Source: Spirochaetales bacterium (GTDB lineage Bacteria; Spirochaetota; GWE2-31-10). From it: a stretch of 36,098 nt of DNA. Positions 15,424-25,000 of this stretch are shown one piece after another. Below the pieces are notes generated by a model. The model searched no databases. It saw nothing but the letters and a program-made list of their open reading frames with translations, and was not told the origin of the DNA. The first letter of the stretch is position 1. Each line of letters begins with the position of its first letter. Both the position numbers and the translations under genes were made by a program. Location of the stretch: contig JAGANG010000031.1 in assembly GCA_017624275.1 (NCBI GenBank), forward strand, positions 1-36,098, given 5' to 3'.

Positions 15424-16095
15424 ATGATGGAGTCAAAAATTAAGATACAGTGTGAAACTTATAAACCGTCTCGTTGGAAAAAAAGTTTACACGGAATCAA
15501 AAGACTTTGTATTGTTGCTTTTTATGTGTCATTAGTTGTGATTTTATTTAGTTTTGCTGAAAATAAAACTACTGCATTGGCAAAAAATGTTTCTTCCGAT
15601 GAATTAAGTAATGTTCATTCTGAAAATGTATTTTCCGGAGATAATATTAAGTTAGATTATTATACAGGTGTAATTGAAAATAAGAATATTGCAAAACTTG
15701 CGATTACTTATTCAGAAAAAGAAGGAATCGATACGTCATTGTTAGTTGCTTTGATGAAGACAGAATCTAATTTTAATCCTAATGCGATTAATTATAATTA
15801 TAACGGTTCTGTGGATCGTGGGCTTTGTCAATTGAACAGTAAAACTTTCCCGAACTTATCAAAAAAAGATTTTTATGACCCTGAAACAAATATAAAAACA
15901 GCTGCTGCGTTTTTACGTTGGTGTATGGAAAATTCAAATCACAATTTGGTAAAAGCTTTGGCTTATTACAATGCCGGCTGGGGAAATGTTACAAATGAGA
16001 ATGTAGGTGATTTGACATTGAATTATATTCAAAAAATAACCACTTATAAGAAAACTTTTGAAGATGAATTAGAATTGTTAGAGTTGAATTATTAA
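15424..16095 (+). CDS. Membrane-anchored lytic transglycosylase (SLT domain)
   Basis: The 223-residue protein has a basic N-terminus and one membrane segment (about residues 29-46, 'LCIVAFYVSLVVILFSF'), which is either an anchor or an uncleaved signal. The SLT lysozyme-like domain occupies about 90-215: catalytic Glu in 'LVALMKTESNFNPNA', then 'RGLCQLN' (GLMQ motif with Cys in place of Met) and 'ALAYYNAGWGNV'. It cleaves the MurNAc-GlcNAc bond of peptidoglycan, forming 1,6-anhydro ends, in the periplasm. AAGGAGG stands just before the ATG. It is monocistronic with a strong terminator. It may serve the cell wall around flagellar or secretion structures, but nothing nearby shows this. Confidence 0.9.
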   Translation: MMESKIKIQCETYKPSRWKKSLHGIKRLCIVAFYVSLVVILFSFAENKTTALAKNVSSDELSNVHSENVFSGDNIKLDYYTGVIENKNIAKLAITYSEKEGIDTSLLVALMKTESNFNPNAINYNYNGSVDRGLCQLNSKTFPNLSKKDFYDPETNIKTAAAFLRWCMENSNHNLVKALAYYNAGWGNVTNENVGDLTLNYIQKITTYKKTFEDELELLELNY

Positions 16096-16122
16096 ATTAA
16101 AAATGTTTTGGAGATTATTTTT

Positions 16123-16169
16123 GCTGCCCCGGAGAAGTTTTAAAAAGACTTCAAAAGGCAGCTTTTTTT
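16123..16169 (+). terminator. Rho-independent terminator after the lytic transglycosylase
   Basis: GCTGCC pairs with GGCAGC, enclosing an inner GAAGT/ACTTC stem, and is followed by seven T. It ends 19 bases before the next start codon. Confidence 0.85.
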
Positions 16170-16188
16170 ATGTGCAAGGCGGTGTTTT

Positions 16189-16875
16189 ATGTTGTCCGGT
16201 ATTAAGAAAATACAACTATTCATAATATTCTTTTTGTCGGTAATTACTTGTGATTTAAAGGCTTGGGATTTTTTTGTTTATCATACATCAGATGTTTTGC
16301 CGGAAATCTCTGTTAAATCTATTAAGCCTTTTGATTTATATGAATCTAAAATTAAAACGTTCTTTTTTAAAACTCAGGAAATGCCGTGTTCTTTTTATTC
16401 CGGGAAAATTTCTGTATCTTACAGTAAATTAAAGCAGGTTTCGGGAATTGATAATCGAGTTTATATATTTGTTGTTCCGGGAGAGTTCAGCGGTAAAGGC
16501 GGGCAATTAAAAAAGGCTGACGGCGAAATAGTAAGATATGTTTTTGTACGGGAAAATTGTTCTGCGGCTGAATTTTGCCATGAGTTGTGTCATGCGATAG
16601 CCGGACTGGGAGATGAATACGGCGGAAATCCTGCTGCATATCCGGAAAATATGCGAAAGGCAAAAGGTAAAACTGTTTATCCGAATTTGACATGGTACGA
16701 AAATGACTTTTATGAATGGAAAGATATTGTAGATACAAAAAAATATTTTTCCGGCGGTGTCGGGTATGATAACGGGATTTTTCACGCTTATGAAAATTGT
16801 TTAATGAAAGATCTTTCGCAGCCGCTTTGCCCGATTTGCTGTTTTTATTTGCAAAAAGCTTTGGAAAAATATTAA
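16189..16875 (+). CDS. Exported M64-type (IgA peptidase-like) zinc metallopeptidase
   Basis: A 228-residue protein with a signal peptide (to about residue 24, 'VITCDLKA'). The zinc site 'FCHELCHAIAGLGDEYGG' (about 128-145) has the HExxHxxxGLxDEY form of the M64 family, and 'GGVGYDNGIFHAYENCLMKDLSQPLCPIC' (about 189-217) matches that family's conserved C-terminal 'G..Y..G.Y.P...C.M.....FC.VC' segment. Characterised M64 enzymes include a clostridial IgA peptidase; the substrate here is unknown. It is much shorter than that enzyme, being essentially a bare catalytic domain. The start codon has only a weak GGCGG-type site. Its end overlaps the convergent PilZ gene by 4 bases. Confidence 0.82.
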   Translation: MLSGIKKIQLFIIFFLSVITCDLKAWDFFVYHTSDVLPEISVKSIKPFDLYESKIKTFFFKTQEMPCSFYSGKISVSYSKLKQVSGIDNRVYIFVVPGEFSGKGGQLKKADGEIVRYVFVRENCSAAEFCHELCHAIAGLGDEYGGNPAAYPENMRKAKGKTVYPNLTWYENDFYEWKDIVDTKKYFSGGVGYDNGIFHAYENCLMKDLSQPLCPICCFYLQKALEKY

Positions 16876-17699
16876 TCGGCTTGTAACTGCTGTTGTTTTT
16901 TTATTTTAGCCAACATATCAAGATAATTATTAATCATATTTTTATAAACATACGGAATTTCTTCTTTTTCATAGAGAACTCCCAAACGAATCAAATCCGG
17001 GCGGTTATTGATTTTTTCACTGCGAACAATGACACCGCTTATATTGATAGGATTGCCTCTTATTTTTAATTGGATTGTAATTCGTTTGTGATCTTCAATT
17101 TCCGGGCTGTCTGTCATAACGATACCGCATCCGGAAGTTGAAATATCGGCAAAAACGCACGATGTGAAATTTTCGTCGATATCGGCAAAACCTTTTATGG
17201 AATCCATTCCCAAAGTCTCTACAATTTTATCATCCAATCTTATACGAAGTTCTTTTCTGTTGTTGAATCTGACAGAATTTTCAATAATATTTCCGATTAT
17301 TTCAATAAAATCATCAGGCGGTCTTTGATTGAAATCCATTGTTATTATAAATGCCGAACCGCTGGCTAATTTAAATGAGTTGATTTTTTTTATACGACAT
17401 GAAATGAAAAAACTGAAAGGCTTCTTTGCTGTTGACGGGAAAAAAGAAAATTTTACCGAAGCTAAACCTTTACTGGCTCTTACTTTTTCCATGTCTTTGT
17501 CAGTCAGATTTAAGATCGTAATAATCCTTTCCATAGAACTTGCATACAATACGCAAGGAAATTCTTCGTCTGAAACTTTTAATTTTAGTTTTTCTGAAAT
17601 CAGACCGGAAACATCACATATTGATCTACTGAAATAAACTTCTTGGTCTTTATAATTGTTGTAATATTCTGATATTTTTGTGGATGAGACAGTAGGCAT
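16872..17699 (-). CDS. PilZ-domain cyclic-di-GMP receptor protein
   Basis: The product has 275 residues from the preferred ATG at 17699, which has AGGA about 8 bases upstream; a TTG at 17705 is in frame but too close to that site. The C-terminal PilZ domain (about 150-265) shows the binding motifs 'NNRKELRIRL' (RxxxR type) and 'DISTSGCGIVM' (D/NxSxxG). The N-terminal 140 residues form a second, PilZN/YcgR-N-like beta domain, an architecture like the spirochaetal c-di-GMP receptors of the PlzA type. By analogy it would act in motility or host adaptation. The HD-GYP protein at 27757 is a plausible enzyme of the same signalling network. Confidence 0.88.
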   Translation of the reverse strand: MPTVSSTKISEYYNNYKDQEVYFSRSICDVSGLISEKLKLKVSDEEFPCVLYASSMERIITILNLTDKDMEKVRASKGLASVKFSFFPSTAKKPFSFFISCRIKKINSFKLASGSAFIITMDFNQRPPDDFIEIIGNIIENSVRFNNRKELRIRLDDKIVETLGMDSIKGFADIDENFTSCVFADISTSGCGIVMTDSPEIEDHKRITIQLKIRGNPINISGVIVRSEKINNRPDLIRLGVLYEKEEIPYVYKNMINNYLDMLAKIKKQQQLQAD

Positions 17700-17776
17700 A
17701 AACAAGTTTCCTGTAAGAATGGATTAAATGAAACAATATTGTGTATTAACTTTATTTGCAAAGAAATCAAGCTAAT

Positions 17777-17798
17777 TTCTTAATATTTTAATTAAGAA
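17777..17798. repeat. Inverted repeat in the divergent PilZ/glycosidase region
   Basis: TTCTTAAT and ATTAAGAA form a perfect 8-bp inverted repeat with a 6-base spacer, about 78 bases from the PilZ start. It could be an operator; no T run follows. The rest of 17700-17905 is A-rich and shows no clear promoter. Confidence 0.35.
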
Positions 17799-17905
17799 GA
17801 AAAAAACTTTAAAAAAAAGAGAAAATAAATAAGAGATAAAAAAAATCTAGCTGTTAATTATTTTAATTGTGCTAAAACATATAGCGATTGTATGGAGGAG
17901 TTGTA

Positions 17906-20188
17906 ATGAAACGCTTATTTTTTATTCTGTGTAATATATTTTTGTCCGTAGGTATATTTTTCGGAGCACCTTTGTATAAGAGTGAGATTCTTACTATTAC
18001 AGATTTAAGTGTTCGTGAAAATAATTACAGAGCTTGGCTTGAGGGAGACAGTCTTTGTTCCAATTATAACGGAGAGATGATTCGCAAAAAAGTAAATCGA
18101 GTTTCAGAAGATTTACCGGAATTGTCAACCGGTTATCCGATGATTGATATGCTTTATGCTTTGGCTATTGCCGAGGTTCAGCAGGATATTAACGAAAGCG
18201 GTTTTTTTACAGCCGGAGCAGAGTGGAATCAAGCTTGGACTCGTGATATGTCGTATGCTATATGGCTTTCATTAGCAGCTTCTTTTAATAAAGTTTCAGT
18301 TGATTCTTTAAAAACTCGTATCTTTAACGGGAAAATTTTACAGGATACCGGAACCGGCGGAAGTTATCCTTGCAGCAGTGACCGTGTGATTTGGTTACTT
18401 GCAGCTTATGAGACAGCCTTGCTTGCCAAAGATATGAATTTTTACAAGGAAGTTTATGAAGTGGGCAAAAATACTTTGCTTCAAGATTTGGAAATTATTT
18501 ATGATAATAAAAGAAAATTATACCGTGGTGAAGAATCATTTTTAGATTGGCGAGAACAAACATATCCTCGCTGGATGAAACCTGCGGATATTGCGGAGTC
18601 TTTTTCCTCCGGTACAAATATTATTCATTATGCAGCATGGAAAACACTTGCAAAAATGGCAGAGACTCTAGGAAAAAATGAAGAAGCCGTAAAATGGAAT
18701 GATTATGCCGCTCAAGTAAAAGATGGTTTGGAAAAGGAATTATGGAGCGATGAACGAGGTTATTACGCTGCATATTTGATAGACGGAATTTATCCGGAAA
18801 AATATGAAGGGTATGATAATTTAGGAAATGCATTGTCCATATTGTTCGGTCTTTGTGACGGAGAAAAAGCGATTTCAATGTTAAATTATTACAAAGCCGG
18901 TGATTACGGATTTTCTGTTGTTACTCCTCAACTTAACAGAATACAACCATATCACAATGACGCAGTGTGGCCTTTTGTTCAAGGTTACAGAGCATTGGCT
19001 GCCGCTAAAGTAAAAGACTTGGAAACTTTCAGTCATGAATTTTTTACCGTGATAAGAAGTGCAGCCTTGTTCGGAACATTTAAAGAAAATCTTGTGGCTT
19101 CTACCGGCGGTAAAAAAACTCTTAAAAATTCAGACAGACAATTGTGGAGTATTGCTGCGTATATTGGAATGGTTTATCGAGGTCTTGTAGGAATAAATTT
19201 TACCGAAGCCGGAATTAAGCTTGCTCCAGTTGTTCCGCAATCTTTCAAGGCTATCGTGAGATTGAATCGTTTTGTTTATAATGACAGCATTCTTAATTTT
19301 GAAATACAAGGAAACGGAGCCGATGTAAAAGCGATTTACCTTGACGGTAAAAAAATGCCGCTTGATTATATAATTCCGGCTACATTACAAGGAACACACA
19401 ATGTGACCGTAGTTTTAAGTGCTGATACAAAAGTGGAAAAACAGGCTGCCAAATATTCAGCTAAAGAAGAAATTAAAGTTGTAGAAACTGCCGGTTTTAA
19501 TGATGAAGGAAATTTAAAATGGAACGGCAAAGAAGATTCGACTTATGCAGTATTTTGTAACGGTGAAAAACTGGGTGAAACAAAAGGTTTGACATTCGAA
19601 ATACAGCCGTCTGATTCCCTTTGTTCAGAATATTGGATTGGTGAAATAAAAAACGGATTGCCGATTTTAAAAGGAGCTCCCGTTTGGTATGAACCGGCTT
19701 CTGCCGTGATTTTTGCCGAAGCCGAAAAAGCTGATTTTATCGGCGGAGAATTTTCAGACAAGTTACGACCTAAGACGGCTAAGCCTATTTCAGCAGAACC
19801 GGGAGAACGTTTTTCAAGATTGTCTTTTAACGGAAAAGGTTTTGTTGATGGCTGGGGGGCAAAGCTTGAAGATTCTATTGAATTTACGGTGAAAAAAATG
19901 AAAGCCGGTGATTATGTACTTGATGTTCGTTATCAAAATCCGGGGCCTATAAATACCGGAGAAAAATGTGCATTGCGAGAACTGGAAGTAAACGGTGAAA
20001 AAATCAGAATTGTATATTTCCCGCATTCAGGAAATCCCAGAGAGTGGGAGCTTACTGCCGGAATTTTAGTAAAGTTAAAATCAGGAACAAATTCTATTAA
20101 ACTGTATAATTCTGAACGTACAAAGAGTCAAAAAGATGTTTATGTTCCCATAAATATTGATTTACTCAGATTACGCAAAGTTAGATAG
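17906..20188 (+). CDS. Exported six-hairpin-type glycoside hydrolase with C-terminal carbohydrate-binding-like domain
   Basis: A 760-residue product from the ATG at 17906, chosen because GGAGGAG lies 5 bases upstream. A signal peptide ends near residue 21 ('SVGIFFGAP'). Residues 55-430 look like an (alpha/alpha)6 six-hairpin glycosidase: 'EWNQAWTRDMSYAIWLSLAA', 'GTGGSYPCSSDRVIWLLAAYE', 'LDWREQTYPRWM', 'NIIHYAAWKTLAKMAETLG', 'DNLGNALSILFGL', 'PYHNDAVWPFVQGY'. This resembles GH63/MGH1-like and related bacterial enzymes. The last 145 residues look like a jelly-roll carbohydrate-binding domain of the CBM6/35 sort ('DSIEFTVKKMKAGDYVLDVRY'). It probably trims host or plant oligosaccharides in the periplasm; substrate unknown. 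It heads the run that contains dnaE. Confidence 0.8.
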   Translation: MKRLFFILCNIFLSVGIFFGAPLYKSEILTITDLSVRENNYRAWLEGDSLCSNYNGEMIRKKVNRVSEDLPELSTGYPMIDMLYALAIAEVQQDINESGFFTAGAEWNQAWTRDMSYAIWLSLAASFNKVSVDSLKTRIFNGKILQDTGTGGSYPCSSDRVIWLLAAYETALLAKDMNFYKEVYEVGKNTLLQDLEIIYDNKRKLYRGEESFLDWREQTYPRWMKPADIAESFSSGTNIIHYAAWKTLAKMAETLGKNEEAVKWNDYAAQVKDGLEKELWSDERGYYAAYLIDGIYPEKYEGYDNLGNALSILFGLCDGEKAISMLNYYKAGDYGFSVVTPQLNRIQPYHNDAVWPFVQGYRALAAAKVKDLETFSHEFFTVIRSAALFGTFKENLVASTGGKKTLKNSDRQLWSIAAYIGMVYRGLVGINFTEAGIKLAPVVPQSFKAIVRLNRFVYNDSILNFEIQGNGADVKAIYLDGKKMPLDYIIPATLQGTHNVTVVLSADTKVEKQAAKYSAKEEIKVVETAGFNDEGNLKWNGKEDSTYAVFCNGEKLGETKGLTFEIQPSDSLCSEYWIGEIKNGLPILKGAPVWYEPASAVIFAEAEKADFIGGEFSDKLRPKTAKPISAEPGERFSRLSFNGKGFVDGWGAKLEDSIEFTVKKMKAGDYVLDVRYQNPGPINTGEKCALRELEVNGEKIRIVYFPHSGNPREWELTAGILVKLKSGTNSIKLYNSERTKSQKDVYVPINIDLLRLRKVR

Positions 20189-20234
20189 ATATGGTTTATT
20201 GATTTTTGTTTTCTTTTTTGTTATTGTTGCCGCC

Positions 20235-21101
20235 ATGTTAGAAGATAAGTATTTAGTAAGAATTAATAGATTTATTCAAGATATGCCGCCTTTGTCTGTA
20301 TCGGTATCGAGAATTTTGGAGTTGTCAAAAAATCCAAAAGTAGATGCAAAGATGTTAAATGATGTTATATCGGTAGATCCGGTATTGACGGGTAAGGTTT
20401 TAAAACTTGTTAATTCAGCTTATTATTCAATGCCCAATCGTGTAACGTCTTTAGTAAGAGCGATAGTAATGCTCGGTATTAATACAATAAAAAATTTGGT
20501 TATTTCTACCGGTGTTATTTCTGCCGTGAATCAAAAAAAAGACGAAAACGGTGCATTGGATATGACTTCTTTTTGGCGGCATTCCGTAGGTGTCGGCGTA
20601 TTGGCGAAGTTTTTGGCATTGAAGCAAAATGTAGATCCTAAACTTGTAGAAGAATATTTTGTTGCCGGACTTTTGCATGATATAGGTAAATTGCCGTTAG
20701 ATTTTGTGATTGCCGAAGGATATAAAGATATAGTGGAGCTATCAAAAAATAAAAAGCTTCCGTTGTGTCAATTGGAATCTAAATACTTAGGGATAAATCA
20801 TGCGGAATTGGGAGAGCGAATTGTAGATTTGTGGAAATTACCTACCAATTTACGTGAAACAATTACTTTTCATCATAATATAGATGATGTTCATCCGCAA
20901 TTTAAGCGTCTGGTTTCTACCGTTATGATTGCTAATAATATATCTAATAAGATTTGGAGCGGAGCAGCCGGGGATTATGCGGTAGAAGAAGATATTTCAT
21001 TACTGCTTGAAAATACCGGATTGACAGAAAATGATTTAAATGAGGCAGTGCTTAATGCGGATGCCGGAGTAAAAAAAGCAGAAATTTTTCTAAATATTTA
21101 A
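20235..21101 (+). CDS. HDOD-domain signalling protein
   Basis: From ATG at 20235 the product has 288 residues, starting MLEDKYLVRINRFIQDMPPLSVSVSRILELSKNP, the standard beginning of an HDOD domain. 'DPVLTGKVLKLVNSAYYS', 'VTSLVRAIVMLGINTIKNLVIS' and 'FVAGLLHDIGKLPLDFV' are diagnostic. HDOD proteins are noncatalytic relatives of HD phosphohydrolases that act in signalling, often with c-di-GMP or chemotaxis modules. No Shine-Dalgarno sequence precedes this ATG. A TTG at 20157, overlapping the previous gene, would add 26 residues with a hydrophobic stretch ('GLLIFVFFFVIVAAM') that could anchor the protein in the membrane; the start is therefore uncertain. Confidence 0.85.
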   Translation: MLEDKYLVRINRFIQDMPPLSVSVSRILELSKNPKVDAKMLNDVISVDPVLTGKVLKLVNSAYYSMPNRVTSLVRAIVMLGINTIKNLVISTGVISAVNQKKDENGALDMTSFWRHSVGVGVLAKFLALKQNVDPKLVEEYFVAGLLHDIGKLPLDFVIAEGYKDIVELSKNKKLPLCQLESKYLGINHAELGERIVDLWKLPTNLRETITFHHNIDDVHPQFKRLVSTVMIANNISNKIWSGAAGDYAVEEDISLLLENTGLTENDLNEAVLNADAGVKKAEIFLNI

Positions 21102-21122
21102 TTAATGTAGAGAGGTGAAAAC

Positions 21123-22022
21123 ATGTTTGGTGTAAGATTCTGGGGTGTAAGAGGGTCAATTCCGGTACCGGGAGTAGAAACATCAAAATATGGAGGAAAT
21201 ACTGCTACAATTCAAATTTTAACAGACATTCCGGATTATCAGATTATAGTAGATTTAGGTACCGGAGTAAGAGCTTTGGGAAATGCTCTTTTTAAAGATC
21301 CGTCTGTTCCAAAACCTATAAAATGTCATATATTTTTATCTCATACTCATTGGGATCATATAATGGGATTGCCTTTTTTTGGGCCTATTTATGCACCTTC
21401 GACGGAAATGGATATTTACGGACCGGTATCATTCGGTAATTCATTGGAACAAATAGTAGCCGGACAAATGAATTATGAGCATTTCCCCGTAAATTTCAGC
21501 CAACTTGAGTGTATTACTCGTTATCATGAATTAAATGAAGGCGAATTGGAACTCCCCGGAGGTGTAAAAGTAAGTTTTATTTATATTAATCATCCTATTT
21601 TGTGCCTGGGATATCGTTTTGAATATAAAGGTAAAGTTATCAGTACTTGTTTTGACCATGAGCCGTATCGCAATCTGTTTGCGGATGACCCTGAAAATTG
21701 TGAAGAAGGTGAAATTACGGCACAGATGAGTAATGAGCGAATAAAAAACTTTTTTAGAAATTCGGATGTATTAATTCATGATTCACAATATACAGAAAAA
21801 GAATTTCCGAAATTTCATGGCTGGGGACATTCAACTTTTAAATATGCAATTGAGCAATCTTTAGAAAGCGGAATAAAACAATTGGTATTTTTTCACCATG
21901 ATCCGAATCGTTCCGATGAAAAACTTGATGCTTTAAAAAGAATGTGTGACAGATACATTAATAATAAAAACGGTAAATTAAAAGCAATGCCGGCTTATGA
22001 AGGGATGGAAATTTTTCTGTGA
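21123..22022 (+). CDS. Metallo-beta-lactamase-fold hydrolase
   Basis: This 299-residue cytoplasmic protein begins 'MFGVRFWGVRGSIPVPGVET', the hallmark of an MBL-fold subfamily often seen with signalling domains. The metal motif is 'LSHTHWDHIMG' (His74, His76, Asp78, His79), followed by a distal 'CFDHEPY' and 'HDSQYTEKEF', and a final 'FFHHDPNRSDE'. The complete ligand set suggests an active hydrolase, perhaps a phosphodiesterase of cyclic nucleotides or a nuclease; the substrate is not known. GAGGTG lies before ATG. It ends inside the dnaE start codon (GTGA overlap), so the two are translationally coupled. Confidence 0.87.
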   Translation: MFGVRFWGVRGSIPVPGVETSKYGGNTATIQILTDIPDYQIIVDLGTGVRALGNALFKDPSVPKPIKCHIFLSHTHWDHIMGLPFFGPIYAPSTEMDIYGPVSFGNSLEQIVAGQMNYEHFPVNFSQLECITRYHELNEGELELPGGVKVSFIYINHPILCLGYRFEYKGKVISTCFDHEPYRNLFADDPENCEEGEITAQMSNERIKNFFRNSDVLIHDSQYTEKEFPKFHGWGHSTFKYAIEQSLESGIKQLVFFHHDPNRSDEKLDALKRMCDRYINNKNGKLKAMPAYEGMEIFL

Positions 22023-25000
22023 AATATAATTTTGTACATTTACATAATCATACTGAATATTCACTTTTAGATGGGATGATCAGAATCCCCAAGATGGTAG
22101 AACGTGCTAAAGAATTGGGCATGGATGCCGTGGCGATTACAGACCACGGAAATATGTTCGGTGCTGTAGAATTTTACAAGGCTTGTAAGAAAGCCGAAAT
22201 AAAGCCGATAATCGGTTCTGAATTTTACATGACGTCAGGTTCTCGTTTTGATAAAGATAAACATCGATATCATTTAATATTACTCGCAAAAAATTATGAA
22301 GGTTTTCTAAATCTTATAACTTTAAATTCTATTGGTTTTACTGAAGGATATTATTACAAACCCCGTATAGACCGTGAAGTGCTTGAGAAATATCATGATA
22401 ATCTTATTTGTTTGTCTGCTTGTATAGGAGGAGAAATTCCGTCGGCTTTATTGGAAGGTGATATAGAAAGGGCAGAACAAACAGCTTGTTATTTCAGAGA
22501 TTTGTTTGGTAACGGTAACTTTTTTATAGAGCTTCAATATCACGGACTTGAAGAAGAGCAAAAAGCTCTTCCTATGTTGGCTGAGATTGCCAAAAAATGC
22601 AAAATACCGATGGTTGCTACAAATGACGCCCATTATTTAAATAAAGAAGATGCTTTTACCCATGAAGTTTTGCTTTGTATCGGTACGAAGAAAACTATTT
22701 CAGATGAAAAAAGAATGCGTTTCGGCAGTAATGAATTCTATTTCAAATCTGAAGAAGAAATGGAAAAGATTTTTGGGAATATTCCGTCAAGTTTGTCGAA
22801 CACACATTTGATTGCAGAACAATGTAATGTGGAAATTTCTTTTCCCGGTCCGACATTACCGAAATTTCCTGTACCTGACGGTATTTTTTCAGAAGAAGAG
22901 ATTCAGGCAAAATTTCAGGAGAAAAAAGCCATTCAGGAAGCTCCGGACTTTAACAGTGCGAACAAACGTTCAGATGAAGAACTTTTGCGATTGGCAAAAG
23001 AAGAGTTGTATCTTTGTAAAATAACTAATGACGGAATAATAGAACGTTACGGCGAAAATCCCGGAGATGTAGTAATCGACAGAATGACAGACGAATTGAA
23101 AACTATTTGTAGGATGCAATTCCCCGGATATTTTTTAATCGTTTGGGATTATATAAAATACGCACGTGATAACGGAATTTGGGTCGGACCCGGACGTGGT
23201 TCCGGAGCCGGAAGTATAGTCGCTTATGCTTTGGGAATTACTAATATCGATCCGTTAAAATATGATTTACTTTTCGAACGTTTCTTGAATCCCGATCGTA
23301 TCAGTATGCCCGATTTTGATGTGGATTTTTGCGAAGAACGTCGTGGAGAAGTACTTGACTACGTAGTAGAAAAATACGGTCGAGATAAAGTAAGTAATAT
23401 CATTACTTTCGGTAAAATGAAGGCTAAAATGGTAGTGCGTGATGTGGGACGTGTACTTGAAATCCCGCTTCAAAGAGTTAATCAAATCGGTAAAATGATT
23501 CCTGATGCAGGTAAGACTTTACTTGAGAAAATGAAGTTACCGGAAGGTGCCGAACTTAAAGAAATTTATGAAAATGGTACTCAAGAAGAAAAACAGTTGC
23601 TTCAAATGTCTATCCAACTGGAAGATTTGACAAGGCAAACAGGTGTTCATGCATGTGGTGTTGTAATCGGAAAAGAGAAAATAACAAATTATGTTCCGAT
23701 GCAGATTGTAAAAGATGAAAAAGAAAATTCTGTTAAAAAAGAAGAAGATTATGTTGTAACAACTCAATTTCCCGGTCCACAATTGGAAGAATGTGGGCTT
23801 GTAAAAATGGACTTTCTCGGGTTGAAAACTTTAACACTTCAACGAAATTGTTTGGAATTATTGAGTAAAGAGGGAATAAAATTTGATTTAAATAAAGTTC
23901 CGTTGAATGAAGAAAAAACAATGGAGCTTTTTTCTCGCGGAGACACAATCGCAGTATTCCAGTTTGAAAGTCCCGGAATGCGTAAACATTTAAGTGCATT
24001 GAAACCTTCACGTTTTGAAGACCTTGTAGCGATGAATGCGTTGTATCGTCCCGGACCGATGGATTATATTCCGCAGTTTATCAAGCGAAAACTCGGAGAA
24101 GAAGAAATCGCTTACGATCATCCGATGATGGAACCGTATTTAAAGGATACATACGGAATTACGGTTTATCAGGAACAGGTAATGCTTCAAAGCCGTGCAT
24201 TGGCAGGTTTTACCCGTGGGGAAGCGGATACATTACGTAAAGCCATGGGGAAAAAACAATTGGCTGTAATGGATAAACTTAAAATTAAGTTTAAAGACGG
24301 CTGTTTGGCAAAAGAAGAATTCGTTAATGGTTGTACAGATAAAAATCCGGAAGATTTGATTGAAAAAATTTGGGGTGACTGGACTGCGTTTGCATCGTAC
24401 GCTTTTAATAAAAGTCATGCCGTTTGTTATGCATACGTAGCATATCAGTGCGGTTATTTAAAAGCCCATTATCCCGTACATTTTATGGCAGCCGTACTTT
24501 CATCGGAAATCAGAGACCCGGCAAAGATTTGTTTTTATATAAATCACAGCCGTGAAATCGGAGTAAAAGTTTTACCGCCGGATATAAATTGTTCAGATGT
24601 GAAATTTACAGTCAACAACGGCACTATTGTTTATGCGTTAAACGGAATTAAAGGTGTCGGTGAAGTAGCTGCATTAAATATTGTAGAAACACGTAAAAAA
24701 GTCGGAAAGTTTAAAAATCTGTCTCACTTTTTGGAAAATGTAGATTTACGAGTGGTGAATAAATCTGTTGTTGATATTTTGATTCGTGTAGGAGCTTTTG
24801 ATACATTCGGGCAAAAACGTAAGTGGATGAGCGAGAATTTAGAATCATTATTAAATGACGCCCAGCAACTTCAAGAAGATGAACGTCGAGGGCAGATGGG
24901 GTTGTTTGATTTCGGAGAAATGGAAAATGACTCTTTGCATGAAGGCGTTGATGTTGAAGAATGGGATGAAGATTATCGACTGTTTGAAGAACGTGATATT

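Noticed and set aside
17888..17905. TTG at 17888 as start of the glycosidase
   Set aside because: It would place the perfect ribosome site GGAGGAG inside the coding region and add MYGGVV before a normal signal peptide; ATG at 17906 is better.
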